Assembly (NCBI RefSeq): GCF_002564465.1
Contig: NZ_NUUX01000008.1
Coordinates: 101,953-165,952 of the forward strand
Origin: Bacillus sp. AFS088145
GTDB lineage: Bacteria > Bacillota > Bacilli > Bacillales > Bacillaceae_G
DNA: 64,000 bases
Direction: 5' to 3'
In this document: piece after piece, positions 48,492-57,625 of the stretch
Layout of the letters: each line of letters opens with the position of its first letter
Numbering within the stretch: the first letter of the stretch is position 1
Notes under the pieces: model-generated
What the model was told of the DNA's origin: nothing
The model's input: the letters and a program-made list of their open reading frames with translations, nothing else
The model's database searches: none
Made by a program: the position numbers and the translations under genes

Positions 48492-49487
48492 TTATGCATT
48501 TGATTCGATTTTCTCCATGTGATCACTTACTAGTTTTACAACATTATGTTCAACCATCGTTTGCGTTTGCTTAATTGCACTAAAAATCCCCATAGCATCA
48601 GAACTTCCATGAGCCTTAATGACAGGTGATTTTAAGCCAAATAACGCTGCTCCACCATACTCAGAGTAATCCATTTTCTTTTTAACACCTTTTAAGTTTG
48701 GTTTTAATACAGCTGCTGCAAGCTTCGATGTAAAATTAGTAAGCATCGCTTCTTTAATTAATGAAAACATTGCAAGTGCAGTACCTTCAATCGCTTTTAA
48801 AGCTATATTTCCAGTATACCCGTCTGTAACTACTACATCTGCTACTGAGTTCATTAAGTCCCTAGCTTCAACATTTCCTATAAAATTCAAATTACTTTCT
48901 TTTAGTAACTGGAAAGTTTGTTTAGCAAGTTCATTACCTTTTTTATCTTCCGTACCGACATTTAGTAATCCTACAGTCGGATTATGTATACCTCTTACTT
49001 TTTGGGCATATACAGACCCCATAATCGCATATTGAAGTAAATGAGTTGCTTTTGCATCAACATTAGCACCTACATCTAGGAAAACAAAGCCTTTTCCATC
49101 TAAAGTAGGCATTGTTGGTGAAAGTGCAGGTCGTTCTACACCTTCCATGCGACCAACAACTAATAGTCCCGCTGTCATTAATGCTCCAGTATTTCCAGCA
49201 GAAATACATGCATCAGCATTACCTTCTTTTACTTGGTTTGCCATTAAAACCATAGAGGCATTCTTTTTTCTTCTAACCGCTCTAACTGGCTCTTCAGTTC
49301 CTTCAATTACTTCATCTGTATGAATAATCGTTATATTTTTATCATTCGTTAAGAATGGTTTAATTTTTGATTCATCACCAATTAAAGTAATATGTATATC
49401 ATTCAATTTTTCAACTGCAAGCATCGCACCTTCAACGATTGCTTTTGGGGCATGATCTCCACCCATTGCATCGATAGCTAATTTCAT
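48492..49487 (-). CDS. plsX: Phosphate acyltransferase PlsX
   Basis: Makes acyl-phosphate from acyl-ACP for glycerol-3-phosphate acylation by PlsY. 331 residues from the ATG at 49487; a GTG at 49496 is too close to the AGGAA site. [14 protein letters not shown] and [14 protein letters not shown] near 97 are family hallmarks, with [14 protein letters not shown] near 275. It starts 12 bases after fapR and links fatty acid to phospholipid synthesis. Confidence 0.96.
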   Translation of the reverse strand: MKLAIDAMGGDHAPKAIVEGAMLAVEKLNDIHITLIGDESKIKPFLTNDKNITIIHTDEVIEGTEEPVRAVRRKKNASMVLMANQVKEGNADACISAGNTGALMTAGLLVVGRMEGVERPALSPTMPTLDGKGFVFLDVGANVDAKATHLLQYAIMGSVYAQKVRGIHNPTVGLLNVGTEDKKGNELAKQTFQLLKESNLNFIGNVEARDLMNSVADVVVTDGYTGNIALKAIEGTALAMFSLIKEAMLTNFTSKLAAAVLKPNLKGVKKKMDYSEYGGAALFGLKSPVIKAHGSSDAMGIFSAIKQTQTMVEHNVVKLVSDHMEKIESNA

Positions 49488-49499
49488 CTTGTTCACTTC

Positions 49500-50066
49500 C
49501 TATTCTTCAATACTTCGGTGGTACATTTCGAACAAGCCATGGAATACATGTTCTTTTTCAACATAGCCATTGATATCAACTGTAGTGCGCCTCGGATCTT
49601 CTTTTTGCGGTAAAACCTTTGCCTTCGCAATTACTCGATCATTTGTTTTTACTGGTTTAATAAAAACAAAATTTGATTTAGCTGTAAGAGCTAAATCATC
49701 ATGAATAACTGCAACTGCTAAAGAATTAGCCTGGGCAAATAAGTGATGACCTCGGGCAATTCCATTTCTACTAAAAGTATGCTCTTCCTTAACGTCAAAT
49801 ATAGAAATGGCACTTTCGTTTAAATGAATATCAATAACTTCACCGATTATTTCATCTACTGGTAGTGATTTTACATCTTCTAATTGCTGAGTGGCAACAT
49901 TTTTGATACGTTCCCTTAACTCAGGAATTGATAATTCAAGACGATCAAGACGAATAGTTTGTATGCTCACAGATAATTGATTAGCTAAATCTTCATCTGT
50001 AATAAACGGATTTTCTTTTATAATTTTTTTTAACAATTCATGACGATCTTTTTTATTTCTTCTCAT
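49500..50066 (-). CDS. fapR: FapR, malonyl-CoA-responsive repressor of lipid genes
   Basis: Represses fatty acid and phospholipid genes until malonyl-CoA releases it. 188 residues: N-terminal HTH ([21 protein letters not shown] near 18-40), linker helix, and hotdog effector domain with [31 protein letters not shown] near 82-112. GAGGT precedes the ATG. Two FapR-like boxes lie upstream, indicating autoregulation of fapR-plsX-fabD-fabG-acpP. Confidence 0.96.
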   Translation of the reverse strand: MRRNKKDRHELLKKIIKENPFITDEDLANQLSVSIQTIRLDRLELSIPELRERIKNVATQQLEDVKSLPVDEIIGEVIDIHLNESAISIFDVKEEHTFSRNGIARGHHLFAQANSLAVAVIHDDLALTAKSNFVFIKPVKTNDRVIAKAKVLPQKEDPRRTTVDINGYVEKEHVFHGLFEMYHRSIEE

Positions 50067-50083
50067 ATTACATACCTCAACTA

Positions 50084-50106
50084 CTAATTTGTGACCAGGT
50101 ATTAAA
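50084..50106 (-). promoter_or_regulatory. FapR operator in the fapR leader
   Basis: Minus strand TTTAATACCTGGTCACAAAT, then TAG, resembles the FapR site TTAGTACCTGGTACTAA as I know it from B. subtilis. It lies 18 bases before the fapR start codon. Confidence 0.6.
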
Positions 50107-50156
50107 TACAGTTTATATTAAAAATCCATGTATTACAATATTTTTTTGACAAACTT

Positions 50157-50174
50157 TTAATACCTAGTACTAAT
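50157..50174. promoter_or_regulatory. Second FapR-like operator over the recG stop codon
   Basis: ATTAGTACTAGGTATTAA on the minus strand is a near-perfect palindrome (one mismatch) of the FapR type. The recG stop codon (50170-50172) lies inside it, so the fapR control region begins within recG. Confidence 0.6.
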
Positions 50175-52218
50175 CTAATTTTTCTGAATTAAATAATCCC
50201 GTTCTGTCTAAGTACATTCTTAATCCTTGATATTCATTAGCTTTCCAAAATACATCTGAATTAACTAATAATGTTGCATCATTTCGCGCAACTTCTAATG
50301 CACGATAGTCATGTACCATATCAGCCATTTTAAATTCGGGCACACCACTTTGTTGTTTTCCAAAGAAATCTCCTGGTCCTCTAAGTTCTAAATCCTTTTC
50401 ACTTAGCTCAAAACCATCGTTTGTTTCTGTCATGATTGTTAATCTTTCTTTTCCTACTTCACTTTTTGGATCGCCAACTAAAATACAATAAGATTGTTCT
50501 GAACCTCGTCCAACTCGTCCTCTTAGCTGATGTAATTGTGATAGTCCAAAGCGATCTGCATCATAAATAACCATCACAGTTGCATTTGGTACATTTACAC
50601 CTACTTCTACGACTGTCGTTGATACTAATATTTGAACATCATTAGCTGCAAATGCCTTCATCACGTCATCCTTCTCTGTTGATGAAAGCTTTCCATGCAT
50701 CAATCCAACCTTCGCCACATTTTGATAATGAAAAGATAGAACACTATGTAAATCTAATGCATTCTGAAGGTCTAATTTCTCTGACTCCTCGATCAGTGGA
50801 CAGATTAGATATGCTTGTCGTCCATTTTTAATTTCTTTACCGATAAAATCTAAAACGCGATCAAACATTTCTTGTTTAACCCAATACGTTTCTATTTTTT
50901 TACGACCAGCCGGATATTCATCAATAATCGATACATCCATTTCACCAAAAGCTGTTATTGCTAAAGTTCTTGGGATTGGAGTAGCTGTCATAAATAAAAC
51001 ATCAGGGAAATAACCTTTCTCTCTTAAAACTCTTCGTTGACCAACACCAAATCGATGTTGTTCATCTGTTATTACAATACCTAATTTATTAAATTGAACC
51101 TCATCTTGAATTAATGCATGGGTACCGACTAAAATATGTACCTCACCGTTTTTTAATCGTTCCAGGATTTCACGACGCTTTTTACCTTTTACAGAACTTG
51201 TAAGAAGCTCAACATTTACTTCTGTATGTTGTAGCATTTTGGCTAAAGATTCAAAATGTTGCTCAGCTAAAATTTCTGTAGGCACCATTAATGCACCTTG
51301 ATAACCATTAAGTGTACATGCATATAATGCAATGGTAGCGACAACGGTTTTTCCCGACCCAACATCCCCTTGTAATAAGCGATTCATTCGATAAGGACTT
51401 TCTAAATCTGTGAATATTTCTTGTACAACTCTATTTTGAGCTGATGTCAGTGGAAATGGTAAGGATTGGATTAGTTGTTGTATTTTTTCAATGTTTAATG
51501 TTTTTGGGATGCCTTTTGATTGATTACGCTGAATTTTGCGAAGTGCTTGCATTTTTAGTTGAAAAAGAAAAAACTCTTCATAAACAAAGCTTCTTCTAGC
51601 TTGTTTTAGACTATTCGCATCAATTGGGTGGTGAAGTAATCTCATTGTTTCTGAACGATTTAAAAGTTTATATTTTTGAATTAGTTCGTTTGGCACTAAG
51701 TCATTTATTAAATGTCCATATTTTTTAAAAGACTGCTCAACAAATTTACGCATTGTTTTTACAGACATTTTCCCCTTAATTGAATAGACAGGCTCAATTT
51801 CGTGACTATTCGTACGAGAACCAAATACAAGGTCTGATAATGAAATGGTTTGTTTATGTTGATCCCACTTGCCAGAAACAGTTACATGCTCATTTAAGTT
51901 TAGCTTTGTTTTAAAATACGGTCGATTAAAACAAATAACAGTAATTAAGTATCGATCAACTAAAAGTCGAAATGTTAGTCGTGATTTATTTTTGCCAAAA
52001 AATTGAAGAAGAGGAGCGCTATGAACAATCCCCTCGACAGTCACGCGCTCTTCATGCTTCACTTCTGATAAATCCTTATTTCGAAAATCCTCATATCGAT
52101 ACGGTAAATATTCGATTAAGTCATTTATAGTAAAAATACCCATATCATTTAATTGTGTTTCAGTTTCCTCACCGACACCACTTAATACAGATACTTTTTG
52201 TTCAAGTTCAATACTCAC
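50170..52218 (-). CDS. recG: ATP-dependent DNA helicase RecG
   Basis: Remodels stalled forks and Holliday junctions. 682 residues, as in B. subtilis. N-terminal wedge domain (YLPYRYEDFRN and an OB fold), helicase lobe 1 with GDVGSGKTVVA near 285 and DEQHRFGVGQR near 385, lobe 2 with VSTTVVEVGVNVPNATVM and QLRGRVGRG. GTG start overlapping the sdaAA stop (TAGTG) without a clear ribosome site, so translation is probably coupled. Confidence 0.97.
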   Translation of the reverse strand: MSIELEQKVSVLSGVGEETETQLNDMGIFTINDLIEYLPYRYEDFRNKDLSEVKHEERVTVEGIVHSAPLLQFFGKNKSRLTFRLLVDRYLITVICFNRPYFKTKLNLNEHVTVSGKWDQHKQTISLSDLVFGSRTNSHEIEPVYSIKGKMSVKTMRKFVEQSFKKYGHLINDLVPNELIQKYKLLNRSETMRLLHHPIDANSLKQARRSFVYEEFFLFQLKMQALRKIQRNQSKGIPKTLNIEKIQQLIQSLPFPLTSAQNRVVQEIFTDLESPYRMNRLLQGDVGSGKTVVATIALYACTLNGYQGALMVPTEILAEQHFESLAKMLQHTEVNVELLTSSVKGKKRREILERLKNGEVHILVGTHALIQDEVQFNKLGIVITDEQHRFGVGQRRVLREKGYFPDVLFMTATPIPRTLAITAFGEMDVSIIDEYPAGRKKIETYWVKQEMFDRVLDFIGKEIKNGRQAYLICPLIEESEKLDLQNALDLHSVLSFHYQNVAKVGLMHGKLSSTEKDDVMKAFAANDVQILVSTTVVEVGVNVPNATVMVIYDADRFGLSQLHQLRGRVGRGSEQSYCILVGDPKSEVGKERLTIMTETNDGFELSEKDLELRGPGDFFGKQQSGVPEFKMADMVHDYRALEVARNDATLLVNSDVFWKANEYQGLRMYLDRTGLFNSEKLD

Positions 52219-53099
52219 TATTTTTTTAGCGAAACACCAAATATTTTTGCTTCCAATTCACGTCCTGTTGGCGTTGCCGCTAGTCCTCCTTCTGCAGTTT
52301 CTCTTAGCGCAGATGGCATTGTTTGTCCAATTCGATACATAGCATCAATTACTTCGTCACATGGAATACGACTTGTAATACCTGCTAATGCCATATCAGC
52401 TGCTACCATTGCGTTAGCAGCACCCATTGCGTTTCGCTTAACACATGGAACTTCGACTAAACCTGCAACCGGGTCACATACTAAACCAAGCATATTTTTT
52501 AATGTAATGGCAAATGCTTCAGCACTTTGACTTGGAGTACCACCAGCCATTTCAACGATCGCAGCTGCTGCCATACCACTTGCAGAGCCTACTTCCGCTT
52601 GACAGCCCCCTGCAGCACCTGAAATTGACGCATTATTAGCTACAACAAAACCGAAAGCACCAGATGCAAATAAGAATTCAATCATTTGCATTCGAGTAGG
52701 ATTTAATTTCTCTTTTACTGCAAAAAGAGTTCCAGGAACTACTCCAGCTGAACCTGCTGTAGGAGTTGCACAAATCGTACCCATTGCAGCATTTACTTCA
52801 TTTGTAGCAACCGCTTTACTAACAGCATCTAAAAGTAAATGACCAGAAAGGAAATTACCTTTTGCAATGTAATTTTGAAGTAATACAGCGTCCCCTCCTG
52901 TTAAACCTGTTGGCGAGTGAACACCTGCAAGACCTCTTTCAACTGCCTTTTCCATAACAACAAGATTTTGCTCCATTTTACCGATAATCTCTTCACGGCT
53001 TCTTCCTGTAAAAAACATCTCTTGTTGAATCATTATTTCTGAAATTTTAACATTTTTTGATTCAGCTAATTCAACTAATTCAGCAACATTTTTAAACAT
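52218..53099 (-). CDS. sdaAA: L-serine dehydratase, alpha subunit
   Basis: Iron-sulfur enzyme subunit turning L-serine into pyruvate and ammonia. 293 residues. Cysteines for the cluster are in GTICATPTAGSAGVVPG, GLVCDPVAGLVEVPCVKRN; the repeated glycine- and alanine-rich loops (SISGAAGGCQAEVGSASGMA) are typical. Ribosome site GAGGGGG. It follows sdaAB by 17 bases, the usual two-gene arrangement of Gram-positive bacteria. Confidence 0.97.
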   Translation of the reverse strand: MFKNVAELVELAESKNVKISEIMIQQEMFFTGRSREEIIGKMEQNLVVMEKAVERGLAGVHSPTGLTGGDAVLLQNYIAKGNFLSGHLLLDAVSKAVATNEVNAAMGTICATPTAGSAGVVPGTLFAVKEKLNPTRMQMIEFLFASGAFGFVVANNASISGAAGGCQAEVGSASGMAAAAIVEMAGGTPSQSAEAFAITLKNMLGLVCDPVAGLVEVPCVKRNAMGAANAMVAADMALAGITSRIPCDEVIDAMYRIGQTMPSALRETAEGGLAATPTGRELEAKIFGVSLKK

Positions 53100-53116
53100 T
53101 TAAGTTCCCCCTCTCC

Positions 53117-53779
53117 TTAATCAACCATTTTCGTAACGCGAATGATATGTGGTAAAGATTCAATTTCTTTAATAATTTTATCATCTAGATCTTGGTCGAC
53201 CTCAATTGCCATCAAAGCAATTTGTCCGACTTCTTTACGTGAAACTTCCATATGGCCAATATTTACAGAATATTTCATTAGGACATTTGTTACACCAGCA
53301 ATCGAACCAAAACGGTCATTATGAACAACAAGGATTGCAGGATAATTACCCGAAAGTTTAAGTTCAAATCCATTCAATTCAATAATTTCAATCTTTCCAC
53401 CACCGATTGAAATTCCCACTAATTCAAATGGTTGGTCATCATCGAGAATTGAAATTTTCACTGTATTTGGATGCTCCGTTACTGCATCTTCTTCAACGAA
53501 ATCAATTGACATCCCTTTTGATTGTGCAATATTTAATGATTCTGGAATACGCTCATCGAACGTATCAAAATCCAATAGTCCACCAATAAGCGCAACATCT
53601 GTACCATGTCCACGATATGTTTTAGCAAATGAACCATATAATGAAATCAAAATCTTTTTTGGTTCTTTTCCATAAAGATTTCTTGCTACACGACCAATTT
53701 TAGCCGCTCCCGCTGTATGTGAACTAGAAGGGCCAATCATAATTGGACCAATTATGTCAAAAACACTTTTATATTTCAT
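53117..53779 (-). CDS. sdaAB: L-serine dehydratase, beta subunit
   Basis: Partner of SdaAA. 220 residues: beta domain with SVFDIIGPIMIGPSSSHTAGAAKIGR at the N-terminus and an ACT domain at about 147-220 (AILVVHNDRFGSIAGVTNVL), which probably senses serine. GGGGG precedes the ATG. A promoter and a short inverted repeat lie 70-110 bases upstream. Confidence 0.97.
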   Translation of the reverse strand: MKYKSVFDIIGPIMIGPSSSHTAGAAKIGRVARNLYGKEPKKILISLYGSFAKTYRGHGTDVALIGGLLDFDTFDERIPESLNIAQSKGMSIDFVEEDAVTEHPNTVKISILDDDQPFELVGISIGGGKIEIIELNGFELKLSGNYPAILVVHNDRFGSIAGVTNVLMKYSVNIGHMEVSRKEVGQIALMAIEVDQDLDDKIIKEIESLPHIIRVTKMVD

Positions 53780-53847
53780 TACGTTTCCCCCAATACGTTA
53801 TTGTAAAAGCGTATTTTATTTAGTTTTTGTTTTGTTACAACAAATCA

Positions 53848-53887
53848 TTTATATAAAAAGTTGGTATTATGGACAAAACAATGTCCA
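53848..53887 (-). promoter_or_regulatory. Promoter of sdaAB-sdaAA with inverted repeat
   Basis: Minus strand TTGTCC (53871-53876), 17 bases, TATAAA (53848-53853). The -35 overlaps the inverted repeat GGACA (53871-53875)/TGTCC (53882-53886), a possible operator. Confidence 0.55.
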
Positions 53888-53963
53888 CCTTATAGTGTAA
53901 TACGAAATTCTACAGAGTTCTACGTTATTTTACATTAGTCTTTAAATAAAGTACAAAAAAAAA

Positions 53964-53985
53964 GAAGAAGTGATCACACTTCCTC
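53964..53985 (-). terminator. Terminator of fakA
   Basis: GAGGAAGTG/CACTTCTTC stem with a four-base loop followed on the minus strand by TTTTTTTTT, 23 bases after the fakA stop. Confidence 0.88.
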
Positions 53986-54007
53986 TTTTATCTTGCTATA
54001 TTTTCTC

Positions 54008-55696
54008 TTATTCAATCGAAAAAATATATGAATATAAAGGCTGATTTCCGTTATGAACTTCAACTTCTAAATGATCAAAGCTCTCTTCGGCAAATTCAAC
54101 TAATTTTGAAATTTCTTCATCTGATACATCTTGGCCATATAAGATTGTTAATATTTCAGAATCTTCATCAATCATATCTTGTAATAATTTCTTTGCTGCC
54201 TCTAATTGATTTGCATCTGTTGTAACAATTTTACTTTCAAGGATTCCCATGAAATGATCTTTTGTTATTTCTACACCATCAATTTCAGTATCTCGAACCG
54301 CATAAGTTATTTGACCTGTTTTAACTGTCTTTAATGCATCTTGCATTCCTGATTTATTTTCATCTAATGATGCAGTAGGATTAAATGATAATAAAGCTGA
54401 CATACCTTGAGGTACTGTTTTAGACGTTACAACTGCCACATTACATTCTGCAACAGATGCAGCTTGCTCAGCAGCCATCACGATATTTCCGTTGTTAGGA
54501 AGAACAATAACATTTTCTGCGTTGCATTGTTCAATCGCTTTTACAATGTCTTCTGTACTAGGATTCATTGTTTGACCGCCTTCAATTACAACAGTTGCCC
54601 CAATACTTTCAAATAATGCTTTAATCCCTGATCCCATAGCTACCGTAACGATACCAAATTCTTGTTTTTCAGTAGATTGTGTTGACTCATTTTTAGAAGG
54701 AGATTCATTTGAAACCTCTTCATGTAGTAAGTTAGTATGTTGTTCGCGCATATTTTCAGCTTTTAGTTTTAAAAAGCTTCCAAATCGTTGACCTAAATTA
54801 AATACTTCCCCAGGGTACTCAGCGTGAATATGAACTTTTACAATTTCATCATCAGCAACTACTAATAAAGAATCACCCCATGCACTTAGCTCTTTACGGA
54901 AAGTGTCTATGTCAAAAGGATGTTTATTTAATTTATCTTTTTCAAATCGCACCATAAATTCAGTACAGTATCCGTAAACAATGTCTTCAGTATTTAACAT
55001 ACTTTGTACATTTCGATGTTCTGCTTCAACAAGTTCCTCAAGTGAAAGAGTCGCTTCAGCACCTTCTAGGGAAATTTCTTCACCTTTTAATGATGCTAAG
55101 AATCCTTCATAGACTAGTACTAAACCTTGACCTCCGCTATCGACTACACCAACTTGTTTTAACACAGGCAGTAAGTCTGGAGTACGGTTTAATGATGCAT
55201 TTGCTTCAATAATGGTTTCCTCAAGAAAAGGAATAAATTCTTCATGTGTTTTTGCTATGACAACTGCTTTTTTTGCTGTTTCTCGTGCAACTGTTAAAAT
55301 TGTTCCTTCAATAGGCTTCATAACAGCTTTATAAGCAGTTTCTACCCCTGCTTCCAATGCTAAAGCAAAATCAGTTGTTGAAATTGTATCCTTTGATTCA
55401 ATTGATTTAGAAAAACCTCTAAATAATTGAGAAAGGATTACACCAGAATTTCCACGCGCCCCCATCAATAAGCCCTTTGCAAAGCTTTGACCAACTTTAC
55501 CTACATGACTATTTGGTTTTTCTTTTACTTCCTTTGATCCAGAAGTAATAGAAAGATTCATATTTGTTCCAGTATCACCATCTGGTACCGGGAATACATT
55601 TAATGAATCTACAAATTTTACATTTTTCGTTAAGTTATTTGCACCTTGAATCACCATATCTGCAAATAATTTACCGTCAATACGTTTTATCGACAC
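54008..55696 (-). CDS. fakA: Fatty acid kinase catalytic subunit FakA (YloV, DAK domain)
   Basis: Phosphorylates fatty acids bound to FakB proteins, feeding exogenous acyl groups to PlsX-type phospholipid synthesis. 562 residues, GTG start with AAGGAGGAG. N-terminal DhaL/DAK2 ATP-binding domain: DSLNVFPVPDGDTGTNM near 30-46 and KGLLMGARGNSGVILSQLFRG near 90-110; central DAK1-like and C-terminal FakB-contact domains follow. Links functionally with plsX and fapR in this window. No fakB gene is seen here. Confidence 0.94.
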   Translation of the reverse strand: MSIKRIDGKLFADMVIQGANNLTKNVKFVDSLNVFPVPDGDTGTNMNLSITSGSKEVKEKPNSHVGKVGQSFAKGLLMGARGNSGVILSQLFRGFSKSIESKDTISTTDFALALEAGVETAYKAVMKPIEGTILTVARETAKKAVVIAKTHEEFIPFLEETIIEANASLNRTPDLLPVLKQVGVVDSGGQGLVLVYEGFLASLKGEEISLEGAEATLSLEELVEAEHRNVQSMLNTEDIVYGYCTEFMVRFEKDKLNKHPFDIDTFRKELSAWGDSLLVVADDEIVKVHIHAEYPGEVFNLGQRFGSFLKLKAENMREQHTNLLHEEVSNESPSKNESTQSTEKQEFGIVTVAMGSGIKALFESIGATVVIEGGQTMNPSTEDIVKAIEQCNAENVIVLPNNGNIVMAAEQAASVAECNVAVVTSKTVPQGMSALLSFNPTASLDENKSGMQDALKTVKTGQITYAVRDTEIDGVEITKDHFMGILESKIVTTDANQLEAAKKLLQDMIDEDSEILTILYGQDVSDEEISKLVEFAEESFDHLEVEVHNGNQPLYSYIFSIE

Positions 55697-55719
55697 AAAT
55701 TCTCCTCCTTAATGCGTCT

Positions 55720-56082
55720 TTACAGGTTAGCTACTTTCACACCTTGAACAAAAATATTAACTGAGTCAACTGACAAGCCTAATGTTTGATCAAGAGTATA
55801 CTTCACTTTATTTTGTACGTTATTAGCAACTTCAGAAATCTTCGTACCATAGCTTACAATTATGTACATATCGATATTAACGTCCTCACCTACTTGGCGA
55901 ACAATAACACCTTTTGTAAAGTTATCTTTTTTTAGGATTTCTGTAAGACCATCCTTAATTTGTTTCTTAGAAGCCATTCCAACAATACCGTAACAATCAA
56001 TGGCAGCTCCACCAGCAATTGTAGCGATCACATCTGTACCAATCTCGATTGTTCCATATTGAGTTTTCATTTCTAATGACAT
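55720..56082 (-). CDS. yloU: Asp23/Gls24-family protein YloU
   Basis: Envelope-stress-type protein of the Asp23 family encoded next to fakA in Firmicutes. 120 residues, with TIEIGTDVIATIAGGAAIDCYGIVGMASK near 11-39, and VDSVNIFVQGVKV at the end. Function unclear; membrane-associated relatives occur. AGGGGG precedes the ATG. 24 bases upstream of fakA, likely co-transcribed. Confidence 0.93.
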   Translation of the reverse strand: MSLEMKTQYGTIEIGTDVIATIAGGAAIDCYGIVGMASKKQIKDGLTEILKKDNFTKGVIVRQVGEDVNIDMYIIVSYGTKISEVANNVQNKVKYTLDQTLGLSVDSVNIFVQGVKVANL

Positions 56083-56427
56083 AATTTGGTCCCCCTTATT
56101 GGATAATCCAAGTATAGTTAGTTATACTACTTACTTATTATTGTATACCTTTTTCCAAAATAATTCTATTGACTCACTACTATTATTAGCATTTCAATAA
56201 TATTCATGGTTAATTATAGAAAATACAATTTTTAATGAATTTCTTTTCAATAAGTCAAAGATCCCTCTTTATATGTAGTATAACATACATTTCGATGTCA
56301 AGGTTTTTTTCTTGAACAACTTACCAATAACTGTTGCATTAAGCAGAGCGGTATGATAAATTATAGTAGTGTTTGAATGAAAATAATCATTGAAATGTTA
56401 TTCCGTTTTTTGTTAGGAGGGAAATAG
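56083..56427. other. Divergent regulatory region between yloU and rpmB
   Basis: 345 bases holding the rpmB promoter on the plus strand and, presumably, a yloU promoter on the minus strand that I cannot place with confidence. A short TCAAG/CTTGA hairpin around a T-run lies near 56298-56316. No ORF of note. Confidence 0.6.
56334..56362 (+). promoter_or_regulatory. Promoter of rpmB
   Basis: TTGCAT (56334-56339), 17 bases, TAAATT (56357-56362), with TATGA directly before the -10. Confidence 0.5.
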
Positions 56428-56616
56428 ATGGCTCGTGTTTGTGTAATCACAGGAAGAAAGTCTCGTTCTGGTAACAGTCGCTCTCACGCTATGAATGCTT
56501 CAAAACGTACTTGGGGTGCTAACCTTCAAAAAGTTCGTATTTTAGTAAACGGTAAACCAAAGCGTGTTTACGTTTCAGCGAGAGCATTAAAATCAGGTAA
56601 AATTGAGCGCGTTTAA
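56428..56616 (+). CDS. rpmB: 50S ribosomal protein L28
   Basis: 62-residue basic ribosomal protein; the only gene on the plus strand here. [27 protein letters not shown] and RWG-like [11 protein letters not shown] are typical. AGGAGG nine bases before the ATG. Only one zinc-type cysteine (Cys5) is present, so it is the zinc-free form. Closed by a strong terminator. Confidence 0.98.
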   Translation: MARVCVITGRKSRSGNSRSHAMNASKRTWGANLQKVRILVNGKPKRVYVSARALKSGKIERV

Positions 56617-56630
56617 TTTATTAACGTACT

Positions 56631-56660
56631 AAAAAGCATAGCGATCCGCTATGCTTTTTT
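56631..56660 (+). terminator. Terminator of rpmB
   Basis: AAAAAGCATAGCG/CGCTATGCTTTTT stem with a three-base loop and T-run TTTTTT, 15 bases after the rpmB stop. A matching A-run on the other side allows action towards spoVM as well. Confidence 0.88.
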
Positions 56661-56713
56661 ACTTTTTTTATGATGCCTGTTGCCTCTAACCAAAAAACTC
56701 TACTCCAATTAAG

Positions 56714-56797
56714 CTAAGCGTCTTTTTTAAATGTACTCAGCATGGCGCGAACAAGTCCGCCAAGAAATTTAGGTAATTTAATCGTATAAAATCTCAT
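56714..56797 (-). CDS. spoVM: Stage V sporulation protein M
   Basis: 27-residue amphipathic peptide that senses the convex forespore membrane and anchors SpoIVA for spore coat assembly. The product begins MRFYTIKLPKFLGGLVRAML, nearly identical to B. subtilis SpoVM, including the helix-breaking Pro9 and the C-terminal basic KKD. AGGAGGG lies five bases before the ATG at 56797. Its place between thiN and rpmB is the same as in B. subtilis. It shows that the organism is a spore former; sigma-E control is expected from homologues. Confidence 0.95.
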   Translation of the reverse strand: MRFYTIKLPKFLGGLVRAMLSTFKKDA

Positions 56798-56891
56798 GCT
56801 TTCCCTCCTACAAGCTTTCTAGCATTTTTAAGGAAAAGATTAATCCTATTACATTCTACTTGCGATGAGCGAAAACTATGACATGAAATTG

Positions 56892-57533
56892 TTAATCTTT
56901 GCTCCTTACTACTAATGCTATGCCTTCGCTAAATGAAATAGACCCTTCACTCTCTAGCAGTTCATTGCTTACACATAGTGATGATCCAATCTCCAATAAA
57001 TGATTAGTTAGTGGATATTTAAAGCCCTTTAACGTTAAATTTTCTACTTTAGCACCTAATGAAAAAAAGGATACGTATTTAAAATGCTGCATTTTACTAA
57101 TGAAATGGGTACCTTCCTGAATGACATATATTTCGTTATATTCATCCACGATTTTTATTGTAACACCAGAATTCATAAATTTTATTAATAATGACATACT
57201 GCCAAATTCATGATCTAAACGTTTTCCGGTTACACAATGGATAAAAATCTTTTCTGGTTTTTGTTTAATTGCCCATTGAATAGCAAGTTCTAAATCTGTT
57301 TCATCTTTTTCAGGAGGGTAAATAAAAACATTTGGAACAAGCCTTTTTATCTTTTCTAAATTCTCATCGCTTAAAGAGTCAAAATCACCGAATATTGCTT
57401 CTGGAATTAATCCTTCTTCAATTAAGTAATGAGCTCCATTATCTACGCCAATCAGTAACTGGTTATCGTCCTTCTGAGTAATTTCAGTAATTGTATTCGA
57501 TTTCGGCCCTGCACCTACAATATGTATAATCAA
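56892..57533 (-). CDS. thiN: Thiamine pyrophosphokinase, TTG start
   Basis: Transfers pyrophosphate from ATP to thiamine. 213 residues from a TTG at 57533 with AAAGGTGG eight bases upstream; the GTG at 57545 overlaps that site. GVDNGAHYLIEEGLIPEAIFGDFDSL carries the DxxD metal-binding signature, and ETDLELAIQWA follows. C-terminal beta-barrel binds thiamine. Preceded by the rpe terminator. Confidence 0.93.
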   Translation of the reverse strand: MIIHIVGAGPKSNTITEITQKDDNQLLIGVDNGAHYLIEEGLIPEAIFGDFDSLSDENLEKIKRLVPNVFIYPPEKDETDLELAIQWAIKQKPEKIFIHCVTGKRLDHEFGSMSLLIKFMNSGVTIKIVDEYNEIYVIQEGTHFISKMQHFKYVSFFSLGAKVENLTLKGFKYPLTNHLLEIGSSLCVSNELLESEGSISFSEGIALVVRSKD

Positions 57534-57551
57534 CTTTTTTTCCACCTTTAA

Positions 57552-57584
57552 AAAAAATGCAATCGAATGTCGATTGCATTTTTT
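57552..57584 (-). terminator. Terminator of rpe
   Basis: Perfect 15-base stem AAAAAATGCAATCGA/TCGATTGCATTTTTT with a three-base loop and T-run; 42 bases after the rpe stop. It closes the rlmN-prpC-prkC-rsgA-rpe unit. Confidence 0.88.
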
Positions 57585-57625
57585 GTTTCATAATTAGATT
57601 TTACATGCAATTTTAGATGATTACA

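Noticed and set aside
50101-50175. Plus-strand promoter TTGACA at 50146 reading into recG
   Set aside because: It would be antisense to recG, has no downstream gene, and the sequence is better explained by the FapR control region.
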